Of a stretch of 64,000 nt of DNA, positions 1 through 10,639 are shown one piece after another. How positions within the stretch are numbered: the first letter of the stretch is position 1; every line of letters begins with the position of its first letter. The DNA is taken from contig JANJXV010000004.1 of NCBI GenBank assembly GCA_024803745.1, positions 44,942,358-45,006,357 on the forward strand, read 5' to 3'. The position numbers and the translations under genes are program-made. The notes beneath the pieces were generated by a model. The model was not told the DNA's origin, did no database searches, and was given only the letters and a program-made list of their open reading frames with translations. The stretch comes from Megascapheus bottae (taxonomy: Eukaryota; Chordata; Mammalia; Rodentia; Geomyidae).

Positions 1-60
1 GAATTTAGGCCTTCACACTTGCCGGCAGATACTTTGTTATTTGAGCCATACCTACAGCTC

Positions 61-282
61 TTTTTTGTTTTTATTTTGTTTTGGTTTGGTTTTTTTGCAA
101 AGTCTGTGGCTTGAGCTCTGGGCCTGAGCACTGTCCTTGGGCTTTCTCAAGGCTAGTGCTCTACCACTTGTGCCAAGGCACCATTTCCAGCATTTTTCTA
201 TATATGTGGTACCAAGGAATTGAACCCAGGTCTTCATGCATGCTAGGCAAGCGCTCTGCCTCTAGGCCAAACTCCTGGCCCA
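61..282 (-). mobile_element. ID-ID dimeric SINE, antisense
   Basis: The plus strand starts with a T-rich tract and ends with the reverse of the ID-like head (box B GGTTCAATTCC in reverse near 215). Similar AGCTCTTTTTTGTTT-like sequences flank it at 55-69 and 287-302, an imperfect target-site duplication. Confidence 0.85.
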
Positions 283-299
283 CCTTTAGCTCTTTTGTT

Positions 300-720
300 T
301 TGATTTTTTTTTTTAAATAAAGTCTCATGTTTTTTGGCCCAGACTGGCCTGTACTATGATCCTCCTATTTACACTTCTACTGTAGATGACCACATATCCA
401 GTCACTGGTTGAGGTTAGATCTCATAAACTTTGTACCCAGGCTGGCCTGAACACCACATAACTTCCTCATCTTCTTCTGAGTAACTGGGATTAGAGGCAT
501 GTAGGCATGAGCCACCAGTATCTTGCTTTTGGTTGTGGCTTGGTGGGGGTGAGGGGTGGGGGCACGCTGTACTGGGGTTTGAACTCAGGGCCTCTTACTT
601 TCCAGACATGTACTCTGCCTCTTAAGCTGTGCTACAGCATTTCTCAGACCATGATTTCCTCCTCCTTTTTATACCTCCAATGGAGTTGAGATTACAAAAA
701 TGAACCACTATCCCCAGCTT
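300..720 (-). mobile_element. Degraded B1/7SL-like and ID-like SINE remnants
   Basis: At 330-510 the sequence resembles a reversed Alu/B1 body (GGCCCAGACTGGCCT and GAGTAACTGGGATTAGAGGC). At 540-720 a second, more diverged dimer remnant has a reversed box-B-like TTTGAACTCAGGGCC. Confidence 0.6.
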
Positions 721-1854
721 CTCTGAGATACAGGATCTCACTAATTTAGTGTCTAGACTGTCTTCAGACTAACTTAGTGTCTAGCTGCTTTTAAACTGTT
801 ATCCGCCTCTCTCCCTGTCTTTTAGCTGAGATTACCATCATATACCATTGTTGTGCCAAAAGTTTTCTAAGTTAAGCTATGGTTTATGGAGTCAGGATCA
901 CCTACCAATTCTTTCTCTGCCATTTTCTAACCATGATTGTGAACATGACGACATTGTATCTGTCTGATGTTCTTATAACAGTTAAGCAAAATATTACTTA
1001 AGTTGCTTTATATAGTTCTTGACACAGACTAAAAGCTAAATATACTGAAGTTAATAGTGCATTGGCATTATTCCTGGAAGTTGCTTCTGTATAATGCCAT
1101 CAGTCTGTCTTTGCAAGGCCTTGTATACTTGTCCATCTCAAGGCTGCACTACCCAGAGTCTTCAACTTTCTTTCTTCATGTAGCTTTTCTTTATACTTGA
1201 GTTTATATTGATAGGATCCCCTCAATTACATGTTTATAGTGACTTCTTATATTAAGCAATATTGTGCCTAGACTCTTAAGATATTGTTTCACATAAACTC
1301 AATGTTTATAAATCATATAACTGACCTAAAACTTAAATTTCTGCTATGAAAGGCAGCATGGATCATCTATCCAGAAAATATTGGGAAGGCTAAAAACATG
1401 AATGAAGAATACCAAAAATATGTGACTATTTAGAACTTTACCCTACAATATCAAAGTAAATATCCAGGACATATAACATTCTTAATATATTAATATTTGC
1501 AAACACAGATACTAAAGAAACTTCTAACCACATCTCTTTTCCCCCCAAGTTAAACTTATTTTGTAGCTGACTTGGAAAAAGTATGACAAGCATTAATTTC
1601 TGATTGTTCAGTTTCTGTTCAACCCAAAATTGGCACAGAAACTATTTAAATATTCATAGTAAATGCCTACCTTTCTAACTAAATTACCATTAAAATTATG
1701 AATAAAAAAAATACCTGTGGATCCCAGTAAGTCTTTGGTTAGCAATAACAGATCTCTCATGTAGAATACCTTGCTTTTTAAGCCAAGTTTTAGATGTGAT
1801 GAAAAATTAAAACATTGTTATAATTAGTTCAGGGAAAACTCAGAAGTAAACTTA

Positions 1855-2265
1855 CTTAATTTATTTGCATAAATTGCCATTCTGTTATCTTTAAAACCAA
1901 ATGCAAATTGGCTCTGTCTGATATGATGATGGTTATTTGGCTCAGAAGTGCTTCAATTTGCAGAGCAATCTGGTGTGGGCTCTGCAGTGAGGCAATCCCA
2001 GGTAACATACAAATCCTGAATTATTCCTGAAATTAGTATGTTTAAAGCATCAATTTAAGTGCTAATTGCAGTAGTAATGAGAAAAAGCAGTGCGACTGTG
2101 AGATTTGCATCTTCTACCCCATCAGTATGCCTGGAACGGCTGCTGACTGGCAGAGGATTTGGCTGCTAATTAAATAATTGTATGCATGGCAGTGCTCTTG
2201 CCTGATTCAATAGATGAAGATTAATCCTCAGATAAATATGTTTGGCTGGTATTGAAATGTCTTAG
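1855..2265. promoter_or_regulatory. Candidate conserved non-coding element with three POU octamers
   Basis: This block of an ASCC3 intron has no recognisable repeat. It contains three perfect octamers: ATTTGCAT at 1863-1870 and 2103-2110, and ATGCAAAT at 1901-1908. It also has a homeodomain cluster TAATTAAATAATTG (about 2167-2180) and an OTX/PITX-type TAATCC at 2222-2227. Enhancer function is inference; it could serve SIM1 about 47 kb downstream. Confidence 0.45.
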
Positions 2266-2277
2266 CAGTTTCTTTAA

Positions 2278-2445
2278 AAATAGCTTGTGTTATGTATACA
2301 TACATATGCTATATATGTATATGTATGTGTGTATATATATATACACCCACCAAATATATGTGTATACATTCATATTATAGGTATAGGACAACAACACTGC
2401 ATTCTTTTTTAAAGATTATATATATATTATATATATAGTTCTATG
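2278..2445. repeat. AT-rich TA/TATG simple repeats
   Basis: Alternating TATGTATACATACATATG and TATATATATATA runs lie at 2290-2345, with ATATATATTATATATATAG at 2417-2438. These are imperfect microsatellites. Confidence 0.7.
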
Positions 2446-3076
2446 TGTGTATGTAAATTCTCAATTTCAGATACACAGCAGAACTTAAAGTTACAGCAAA
2501 TAAAAAAAAACTATCTAGAAGTATATAAAATACTTTAAAGGAATCAGAAAGTCAATATTAAAGTACTAACATACATTTCCAAACTACAATAGAAGATAAC
2601 CGATGACAAATTAGTCAATGCATTGAGAAATTTTCTTGATTGACAGTAATGTTACCACATAATTTTATGTAAATAATAAAAAAGTGACAGATACCTGAGG
2701 ACTTTGAGTTTATTGTGTCAAATCTTTTCCATAGATCTAGGACCTATTGCTGTTTAAATACTGATTATTCATAAATGACTTTTTATGTAAAAGGACAAAT
2801 AGTATTAGTAAAGTACTCCACCTTCTTGATATGTTGTTTTGTTTATACTATCATCCTGATAATGCCGAAAATACATAGTTGTATCTATAAGGAACCCTAG
2901 ACTCAAAGATACATGAAGACATAGAGATAAAATAATGTTTTCAGAAAAAAATGCAATATAAACTAAAATTTAAGTGGTTAGTGGATGATATTGACATTAA
3001 TAACTAGATCTCTTTTTCTTTTTTCAGAATGTATTTACATTCCCATGTAATACTCTCACTTTAAAAGTCACTTGAG

Positions 3077-3257
3077 GGGCCAGGAGTTTGGCCTAGTGGT
3101 AGAGTGCTTACCTAGCATGCACGAAGACCTAGGTTCGATTCCTTGGTACCACATACATAGAAAAAAGCCAGAAGTGGTTCTGAGGCTCAAGTGGTAGAGC
3201 TCTGGCCTTGAAAAAGTCCAAGGACTGAGCTCAAGCCTAGGACTGGCAAAAAAAAAA
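3077..3257 (+). mobile_element. ID-ID dimeric SINE with perfect target-site duplication
   Basis: The ID-like head has box A TGGCCTAGTGG and box B GGTTCGATTCC, followed by linker AGAAAAAAGCC, a second ID-like half (GGCTCAAGTGGTAGAGC) and an A tail. The flanks AAAAGTCACTTGAG at 3063-3076 and 3254-3267 are identical, marking the insertion site and a fairly recent event. Confidence 0.92.
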
Positions 3258-3267
3258 GTCACTTGAG

Positions 3268-3495
3268 CCAAGCACCAGTGGTTTACACCTATACTCCAGC
3301 TATTAAGGAGGCTGAGATCTGAGGATTGAGGTTCAAAGCAGAAACTTCCCTGTGAGACTTTTATCTGTAATTAACCACTCAAAAACTGAAAGTAGCACTA
3401 TAGCTCAAGTGGTAGAGCACTAGCCTTGAGCAAAAGGAGCTCAAGGACAGTGTTTAGGCCCCAAATTCAAGACCTACAACAACAACAACAAAAAG
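3268..3495 (+). mobile_element. B1-ID dimeric SINE
   Basis: It begins with an Alu/B1-like body (CACCAGTGGTTTACACC, AGGCTGAGATCTGAGG), continues with the same ID-like 3' half as the neighbouring SINE, and ends in (CAA)n. It is more diverged than its neighbour. Confidence 0.85.
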
Positions 3496-3990
3496 TGAAA
3501 TAAGTCACATGAACACTAGATTATATATGGCTCTAAAACAATTCAGTATTAAACATTTTTAATTTCATTACTCTTATATGCAACAGCTACTCAGTTTCAG
3601 GAAGTGTATACAATAAAGGGATTGTATGTTAAAATAAGAAAAAGAATTCTTTTTCAGATCATCCCTAAAAACACATTAATAGCCAACTCTTCCTTATACA
3701 CACACGTGCACACACATACACATACCCACACACACACATACTCTCATATTAAAAAACACTAGGAAAATCTTACGTGAGTAAATTACATCAGTGTCAACAT
3801 CCTGGTTGTAGCCTTGTGCTCATATGTTTGAAAACGGCTACCATAGGGTACAATAGAGTAAATAGTACAAAGCAGAAGCAATGAGTCCATAATCTCAAAA
3901 TTTAAAAGTTGGATTTTTTTTCCTAGCAGCACACATTTCTTAGAGGATCTCTGCATCTCATACTACCTTTTCGTTGTTGTTGTTGTTCAG

Positions 3991-4200
3991 GCATGGAACT
4001 TCTTATCTCGCCTGCCAGTGATAAATGTTGGCATAAGTGTGAAAGGCTCGTGGGATGACTTAGCTGAAGGACAGCATGAACTCTCTGTCTCAACTGTGAC
4101 TGCAGACAAACGAGATGACAACAACTGGATCAGATTGCATGCTGACCAGGAGTATGTGCTTCAAGTCAGCTTACAGAGAGCCCACTTTGGGTTCCACAAG
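3991..4200 (+). CDS. ASCC3: ASCC3 exon (third from last)
   Basis: The exon has 210 bp, exactly 70 codons, phase 0 at both ends. It is preceded by a GTT-repeat pyrimidine-rich tract ending in CAG at 3988-3990 and followed by the donor GTATAG. It starts AWNFLSRLPVINVG and ends HFGFHK. It belongs to the C-terminal Sec63 module. The donor GTATAG is weaker than consensus but the frame joins cleanly to the next exon. Confidence 0.93.
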
Positions 4201-7200
4201 GTATAGTATTTTGTTTCCATTCTCAAATATTTCACACCAAATGCCAGCATGCCCCGCTACACATAGCTTTTATATTACTAATGTGCCATGTCATTCATGA
4301 ATCCCGCTTTCTCAACTGGCCTTAACCAACAATCAATCTTTTCAAAGCAGTCAGTTCTCCTCACGTGCCATTTTGAGTCCCAGAATGTGGGCCTTATATC
4401 GTAACGCATCACCTATAGTACAGATCTCAAAGTATGGTTCAGCAGCATTTCCTGAAATGTCATTAGAGGACAGATTCTTTGGCCACAATCCATGTTGACT
4501 GAATCTGAAACTTAATATCTGAAGCATCAGAAGTGGCACTGTGGCCCAAGGGGTAGTATGGTAGCCTTGAGCTGAAGAGCTCAGGGGCAACACCCAGTTC
4601 CAGAGTTCAAGCCCCACAACCAACCAAAAAAAAAAAAAAAAAAAAGATCTGAGGGACCTCTGTGCCCACATGACTGTTAAGGATGTTAAGCTTGGAGAAG
4701 CCCTACCCTAGAGGTGCCTGGGAATATAGGAGTCACAGTGGACTAAAGGAGATGAGAGTGAAGCTCCCCAGCTTAGCTCTGTGCATTTGATTAAGATGCT
4801 AAGCTTTTCTGAGCCTCAGTTGCCACATCTGCCTTCTTTCTTCATTATAATGCATGTGAGCAAGCTTTGTCAATTTCATATAGACCAAAAATACACAATT
4901 TTTTAAATTACTTTTCTCTGTACTTCTGACATCAGAACTATTTAGTCCTTTAAGACTGTTAGTGTCGGGCCGGGAGTTTGGCCTAGTGGTTAAAGTGCTT
5001 GCCTAGCATGCATGAAGACCCGGGTTCGATTCCTCAGTACCACATATATAGAAAAAAGCCGGAAGTGGTGCTGAGGCTCAAGTGATAGAGCTCTAGCCTT
5101 GAGAAAGTCCAAGGACAGTGCTCAGGCCCTGAGCTCAAGCCCAGGACTGGCAAAAAAAAAAAAAAAGACTGTTAGTGTCATCAACTGGGCAGATTGGTTT
5201 TAGTGCCATAATTATGGAAGTAAGAAGAGTGTCTTCAGCCCGGTAAATTCAGAGCTTCCTGATGGCTGGAGTAAGCCGTTGAGTGACGAGGTAGTTTGTT
5301 GGTATTACCCCTGTTTTCGCCCATGAATGGGTCAGTAATTGAATGCTATTTCGATGTAATTTTAGTCCTAGCCTGCAAGTTCTACTTCATTCCACTTCTA
5401 ACTTAAAAACAGTCAGTGTAACTAAACTGATTGGCCTGTGGCAATTCAAAGGCTTTAATGTGAGCGTTTTTATGATTTACTGTGTCCATAGACAAATAAT
5501 AGTAATAAATATAATGATAAAATGGTGGGGGAAAACATTCTTGGTATTTTATTGATCATGCTAAATTTTATTTCTCACTGCTATAAAAATATACTACTCT
5601 TTGACCCTCTTTTAAAATGCTGTAAGTGAAAATCTTTTCTCCAGAAAAACAAGTCAAATCTGATTAAAAGCATGTCATTATTAACATATCTTATGCCATA
5701 AGCCTTTGTCAAGAATCACTGTTATGATCTTGCTTTTGTAAAAATTTATCAAAACAAAAAATTAAAGTATCATCATTATGTCTAAGCTTAGACTTGTAAC
5801 GTATCTCAGATACCATATTAGAGCCTGTATTTCTTTATGTGGGCTTTATTCAGGGGTCAGGGGATGGATTATTGATATGATAATGCTCATTAGCTTGAGA
5901 TCCAAAGCATAATTTTGATTGCCTTTTGTTTGTTTTCCTAAGCATTAGGAACTTATAGTTACTTGTAAACAAAACTTAGGAAGATTTGGTTAATATGACT
6001 TTATCCCAGTTTCATCATCCAAAGGTAGATGTTAATTATAGGAATGGCTTGGTAATTTACCAATTGATACCAATAATTGGAGCTTTCTGATAGACAGGTA
6101 CTGGTGACTCATAACTGTAATTCTATTTACTCAGAAGACTGAGATCTGAGGATCCCAGTTCTAAGACAGCCTGGGCAGAAAGATCCCTGTAAAATTCTTA
6201 CCTTCGATTAACCAATCAAAAATGGAAACGAACCTGTGATTCAGAGTGGTAGAGTGCTAGCCTTGGGCTCACAGACAGCACCCAGGCCCTAAGTTGACGG
6301 CCCACAACCAACAACAACAATAATAATAATAATTAGAGGAGCTTTTTATTCTGAGCCAGATATTCTAATTGGTATAGCCACAAAGAAATGTTTATATGTA
6401 ATATGCAAATCTATTTTAAAAAAAAAAGATAGGTCATGTCATATCCAAGACAAACCAGAAAGGAAGAAAAAATTTTTTTTCTTTTTTTTTCATATATTTT
6501 TATTGTAATTAATAGAAGGGTTACATGATATTTGCCAGATAGATGGTGCATTAATTCCCATATTGATACCTTTTCACATGTCTTGGTCCCCATTTCCCTC
6601 CCCCCCACCCCCACCTCCACCTCATCTTGTTTTCCCCCCTTCCCTATACAATTTCAAATAACCAAATACAAATATATCCGATATATCAGGTAACAAAGTG
6701 AGATACTGTAACAATATGAGATAACCAAGGGACAGCAAAAGAGATGAGAGATAACATAGTACCTTAAGAAAGGATCCTAGAGATCCTTTCATTTAGCGTC
6801 CTACTATATGGCCTTTTTTTTTTTTTTTTTTTTGTGCCAGTCCTAGGGCTTGAACTCAGGGTCTGAGAACTGTCCTTGGGCTTTTTCCTCAAGGCTAGCA
6901 CTCTGCCACTTGAGCCCCAGCACCATTTCTGGCTTTTTCCCATGTATGTGGTGCCGAGGAATTGAACCTGGGTCTTCGTGCGTGCTAGGCAAGCACTCTA
7001 CCACTAGGCCAAACGTTCAGCCCCCCTATATGGCCTTTTGTATCAAGGTTTTGCTCTATTGCAAATCTCTGCTAGGAGAGCCCAAGGTTTCTACTTATTA
7101 TGACAAATGAGGGAAACCATTGAGCCTAAGTAAGGAAGAAAATTAAAATCATAGCCAGGTACCAGTGATTCACACCTGTAATGCAAACTACTTGGGAATC

Positions 7201-8070
7201 TGGGATACAGTTCAAGGCAAGCGAAGGGAAAAGAAAATTTATACATATTAATATATACCTCTTATCCTAGCTTTATGAGGTGGTAAATTGACAGATTACA
7301 ATCCAGATATGCTATCTCAAAAATAGCCAGAGCAAAAGAAGACTGTAGTCATGGCTCAACAGTAAAATGCCTACCTAGAAATCAAGCCCTGAGTTCAAAC
7401 CCTAATACCTCTGGTGGGAGGAGGGCTATAAAGTGTCCGTTTAAATATGCCTAAGTTGTGTAGATTTGTAAACTTTAAATAAATAAAAACAAATTCTTTT
7501 AACTACAATTAAGGGATATGGAAAGTATAAACATTACAAATGTACTGTCTTTTTTTCTGGTTTCTAGGGAAAGCAGGAGAGCTATGCAGTTGCCCCTCGA
7601 TTTCCCAAATCAAAGGATGAAGGATGGTTTTTGATACTAGGAGAAGCAGACAAGAGAGAACTTATTGCTTTAAAACGAATAGGATATGTTCGAAGTCACC
7701 AGGACATTTCCATTTCTTTTTATTCCCCTGAAATACCTGGAAGGTAAGCAGATTCTCACATCAAATTTACAAAGCAAAAAGAGAGGATGGAGGGTGGTAG
7801 AGTTAAAGAGGTAAAACACCTGCCTCGCAAGCATAAGGCCTTAAATTTAAATTGCCAGGACTACCATTAAAAATTTTAAAGGCAACGAAGTTTTACATAT
7901 GTGCTCTATTTTTACATTTTAGGTATATCTTCACTCTGTATCTCATGAGTGACTGCTATATTGGCCTGGACCAACAGTATGACATTTATCTCAATGTCAC
8001 ACAAGCAAGCATTTCCACACGGGTCAACACAGAGGTCTCAGACACCTTCACTGACCTCGCAATGGAGTAA
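3991..8070 (+). CDS. ASCC3: ASCC3, 3' terminal coding part (three exons, partial gene)
   Basis: This is the C-terminal end of activating signal cointegrator 1 complex subunit 3. ASCC3 is a large Ski2-like ATP-dependent helicase (about 2200 residues in mammals) with two helicase cassettes, each followed by a Sec63-type module. It unwinds DNA for ALKBH3 in alkylation repair and splits collided ribosomes in the ribosome quality trigger complex. The exons join as 3991-4200, 7568-7743 and 7923-8070 and give 177 residues, all from the second Sec63 module. Recognisable stretches are ISVKGSWDDL, ADKRDDN, HADQEYVLQVSLQR, FPKSKDEGWFLILGE and SDCYIGLDQQYDIYLNVTQA, a beta-sandwich end. Phases match at both junctions, and the stop is TAA at 8068. 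The upstream exons, including all helicase motifs, lie outside the window. Identification rests on remembered family sequence; confidence is high because length, phase and gene order (SIM1 next) agree. Confidence 0.95.
4523..4646 (+). mobile_element. 5'-truncated SINE, ID-like 3' half only
   Basis: It starts at AGAAGTGGCACTGTGGCCC and runs to a poly(A) of about 21 nt at 4626-4646. Only the shared 3' module of the dimeric SINEs is present. Confidence 0.75.
4967..5167 (+). mobile_element. ID-ID dimeric SINE with perfect target-site duplication
   Basis: It is a full-length copy with clear box A and box B. AAGACTGTTAGTGTC is repeated exactly at 4952-4966 and 5165-5179 around the element. Confidence 0.92.
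6094..6334 (+). mobile_element. B1-ID dimeric SINE
   Basis: An Alu/B1-like head (GACAGGTACTGGTGACTC, GACTGAGATCTGAGG) and an ID-like 3' half end in (CAA)n(TAA)n. Confidence 0.85.
6470..7130 (-). mobile_element. LINE-1 3' end, antisense, split by a SINE
   Basis: The reverse complement matches the L1 3' UTR seen at 21040, 27655 and 34290: it ends with the ATCTGGCAAATA / TGTAACCCTTCTATTAATTACAATA terminus and has a purine, G-rich tract at 6585-6640. The L1 resumes after the SINE at 7023 (reverse of ACTCTCCTAGCAGAGATTT). It is 5'-truncated and has no intact ORF. Confidence 0.8.
6813..7022 (-). mobile_element. ID-ID dimeric SINE inserted into an L1
   Basis: It is an antisense copy beginning with a 23-nt T tract. 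CTATATGGCC occurs on both sides (about 6805-6814 and 7025-7034), so it inserted into the resident L1 and duplicated the target. Confidence 0.88.
7146..7425 (+). mobile_element. Diverged B1-ID dimeric SINE
   Basis: A B1-like head (AGCCAGGTACCAGTGATTCA, CACCTGTAATGC) is separated by AT-rich sequence from an ID-like 3' half ending in CCCTGAGTTCAAACCC. It ends about 140 nt upstream of the ASCC3 penultimate exon. Confidence 0.7.
7568..7743 (+). CDS. ASCC3: ASCC3 penultimate exon
   Basis: The exon has 176 bp (58 codons plus 2 nt). The acceptor is TTTCTAG at 7561-7567 after a T-rich tract, and the donor is GTAAGC at 7744. It encodes GKQESYAVAPRFPKSKDEGW through FYSPEIPG, with the Arg codon split AG/G across the next junction. 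The following intron is only 179 bp. Confidence 0.94.
7775..7862 (+). mobile_element. ID-like SINE remnant in a short ASCC3 intron
   Basis: GGTGGTAGAGTTAAAGAGGT, CACCTGCCTCGCAAGCATAA and a decayed box B remain. It occupies half of the 179-bp intron 7744-7922. Confidence 0.5.
7923..8070 (+). CDS. ASCC3: ASCC3 last coding exon with stop codon
   Basis: The acceptor is TTTTAG at 7917-7922. One nucleotide completes the split Arg codon, followed by 48 residues (YIFTLYLMSDCYIGLDQQYD to TFTDLAME) and TAA at 8068-8070. The open frame is intact and no frameshift is seen. Confidence 0.94.
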
Positions 8071-8715
8071 CCTGACCCAAAGATGCCATTTGAAAGAAGC
8101 GGCTAAGAGTCTAGCTGTTCACTCATCTAGAGAGAGTAAATTACTTGATGTTTACCGAGACCGAGTCAACGTCTAACCTCAAGACATCCAGGAAATTGAC
8201 GGTGGCTGCAGTTTGAACTCTAGCAGCTCAGAGTTAGCCACAGTGGCCTTCTAGCAAGCGTTGCCTTTTAGCACGTTGTCTCCCCAGGTTTCTTGGTGTG
8301 TAAAGTGAGTGTGTTGGGATAGTCTTTTAACTTTTGTATATTTGAGTTGATACTTTGGAGTTACCAATCAAATTTTACATCTCACCAGACATTGTTTACA
8401 TGAATATTTGCTTCTCCTTTTATTTTTTAAGAAATACTGCAATGGGGTGTTACAGTGTTAGAATTTTCACTCTGAAGCCCTAAATATATAAAGGTACAAG
8501 GTGATACAAAATGGGTCTTGCTAGCAAAATTTATACTTCAGTTTGATCACAAATAGAAGTTTCAAGAAATGTCTTATGGTCGCAAATGTTCATAATATGT
8601 AATATAAAATTATATTACCAAGTCCAGTGGTGATTGTAAAAGAAGGCAATATGTTGGTCTTAGAAAAAGAAGATACTGTAACTGGTAGAAATAAAATATA
8701 GTGAGTGCCACTTCA
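8071..8715 (+). other. ASCC3: ASCC3 3' UTR
   Basis: Non-coding, AT-rich sequence follows the stop codon and contains no SINE. The 3' boundary is estimated at 10-25 nt after the AATAAA at 8690, so the end coordinate is approximate by about 10 nt. Confidence 0.75.
8690..8695 (+). terminator. ASCC3 polyadenylation signal AATAAA
   Basis: It is the first canonical AATAAA after the ASCC3 stop, 620 nt into the 3' UTR. GTGAGTG and a T-rich tract follow within about 50 nt, as expected for a downstream GU/U-rich element. Confidence 0.75.
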
Positions 8716-8984
8716 GTAAGCTGGCTCAATTTTTTCTTCTGTTTCCATTATATTGTCTATTTTGTCCCTGCTGTTACATGATAACTTGTGTTCTTTTCTT
8801 GCATAAACATTCAAAAAAAGAAGTACAGTCGAGCTCATGTAGTATAGATACATTTCAAGATATTTTGGTCTTTTGCTCAACTCTACAGCTAGATTTTCAC
8901 CTGTTACAAAGAAAATAGCTATGTTCAGACATGTTTTACATGAAAAATTTAGTTCAAAATTAACTAATTTTTAAATGTAAAATG

Positions 8985-9265
8985 CAATTCAAAAGCTTCT
9001 GCATACCAAAGCAATAGTCAATAGAATGAAGAAGCACCCTACAGAACAGGAGAAAATATTTACAAATTCTTCATCCGAGAATATACAAGGAACTCAAAAA
9101 AAAAAAACTCAGGCAGTATTTGGGGGAGTGCATTTGGTATACGAGCTGAAATAGAGCACTATTTACAACATTAGAAGACTAGTCCAGTTAAACAGTTGAT
9201 ACATTCTTCAAAGACAAGAAGAGAGGTCAACAGGCAAGAATTTTATGATGTAGCCTTGAATTAAA
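8985..9265 (+). mobile_element. LINE-1 ORF2 fragment (old)
   Basis: The + strand reads like the L1 ORF2 C-terminal third: TTCAAAAGCTTCTGCATACC followed by GAAGCACCCTACAGAACAGG and GAGAAAATATTTACAAATTC. Stops and indels show it is dead. Confidence 0.7.
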
Positions 9266-9364
9266 GAGTAAGAACTATAAATCTTGTATCTACATAATGA
9301 AATCTCTGGCCAAATCATCAGATGTTAGTCTTTAATTTTGTAGGAGCTTTCTTTAGGAAAATTA

Positions 9365-9650
9365 GGGGCACATACAGTGTCTCACATATATAATCCCTAG
9401 CTACTCAGGAACTAGGGATTAGCAATCTGTGGAAAAAAGTTAGGGAGACAGTATTTCAACAGACAAACTAGATGTGGTGATATATACCTAGTCACAGCTG
9501 CGCAAGAAGTAGCAATCTGAGGCCAGCCTGAAGCAGAAGCAGAACCATAAGGCACTATCCAAAAAATAACTAAGGTGAAAAGGTCTTGGGGCCTAGCAAA
9601 TTAGAGTCCCTACATTCAAACCCCAAGATATCACCAGAATAAATAAGTAA
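9365..9650 (+). mobile_element. Diverged B1-ID SINE remnants
   Basis: AATCCCTAGCTACTCAGGAA and a second B1-like piece (AGCAATCTGAGGCCAGCCTG) are followed by an ID-like end with ACATTCAAACCCCAAG. Confidence 0.6.
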
Positions 9651-9811
9651 ACAAATAAACAGTCTAACATATAGAGATAATATGAACACAGGAAGAAAAA
9701 GAAACACAGGACAATTATTAAGCAATTCATTAGAGGGTCATGGATAGAAGACAAGTTGAGACTTCTTAGTAACAGGTAAGAATTTGCCTCAGTTTCCCTT
9801 TCCTGTATCCT

Positions 9812-9813
<2 letters not shown>

Positions 9814-9844
<31 letters not shown>
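9814..9844 (+). repeat. (TG)n microsatellite
   Basis: About 15 uninterrupted TG units follow GCACG. Confidence 0.95.
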
Positions 9845-9845
<1 letters not shown>

Positions 9846-10389
9846 ATATATGCCTCTTCACCCCACTCTAAGAACTAAAACTTCGAACTCATCCCCACTT
9901 TCAATCTCACTATTCTCTCCCTGGGGGAAGGTATATTTCATTTCCCTTGCAAACAGCCTTCTGGTTCTATTTACAACCAACTGTAATTCAGCTGTCTGAA
10001 ACAAACTTCACATCCCATAAGCCTCCACAAAATGCAGGAAACTTTCAGGGTGATGATCATTCAGCCTTAACAAGTTTCCAGACTTTAAGGAGAACTACAC
10101 CTATTTTCTTACAAATTCCATTAACAGCTATGAAGGGAGGAGGATACAGTGACATTAGGTATTCAGTCTCCAAATAGCATGTTTCTTCTCTACCTGCACA
10201 AAAGACAAAAAAAAATGTGCATATAAAATTAACCCTCTCCTTGCAATTTTGGCATCCCCCTTGTAGAGTGAATTACAAGGACCCTTCGAAAACTACACAG
10301 CACTCCCCAAGCACATGTACTACTCAGTTGCTCACACTCAAACACTTAAGGTCATTTGTGTGGGTGTGTGGGTGGCTGTGCACACACAC
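9845..10389. other. Intergenic unique sequence
   Basis: I see no repeat, splice-flanked exon or promoter signature. Short open frames here lack any recognisable domain. Confidence 0.6.
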
Positions 10390-10603
10390 TAGAGTTTGAA
10401 CTCATAGGTTTCGCTCTCACTTGGCTTTTTTGCTTAAAGCTGAGACTACCAATTGCTCCATACCTCTATTTGTGGCTTTCTTCTAGTTAACTGGAGATAA
10501 GTGTCTTTTGGATTTGTCTGCCCACACTGGCTTCGAACCATGTTCCTCAGATCTCAACCTCCTGAGTAGTTACAATTACAGGTGTGAACCATCAGCACCT
10601 AAC
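10390..10603 (-). mobile_element. B1-ID dimeric SINE, antisense
   Basis: The reversed ID-like half (GAGTTTGAACTCATAGG) is followed by the reversed B1-like head (CCTCCTGAGTAGTTACAATT, ACAGGTGTGAACCATCAGCA). Confidence 0.8.
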
Positions 10604-10639
10604 TAGATTCATTCTGACACAGAGCGGATCCTCTCAGTT

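Larger units (their letters stand above)
1..3990 (+). other. ASCC3 intron (partial): repeats plus a SINE-free block
   Basis: No coding exon is visible here. The interval holds an ID-ID SINE (61-282), degraded B1-like pieces (300-720), unique AT-rich sequence (721-1850), a motif-rich block (1855-2265), an AT-rich simple repeat (2278-2445), unique sequence (2446-3060), two adjacent SINEs (3077-3495) and a degenerate CA tract near 3698-3740. Confidence 0.75.
4201..7567 (+). other. ASCC3 intron between the first and second exon seen here
   Basis: It contains SINE and L1 copies listed separately, and unique AT-rich sequence at 4201-4520, 4650-4965 and 5180-6090 where I see no exon or repeat. Confidence 0.75.

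Noticed and set aside
3077..3160. tRNA gene suggested by box A and box B
   Set aside because: The tRNA-like promoter belongs to the head of an ID-type SINE; flanking target-site duplication and the A tail show a retroposon. The same applies to all other copies.
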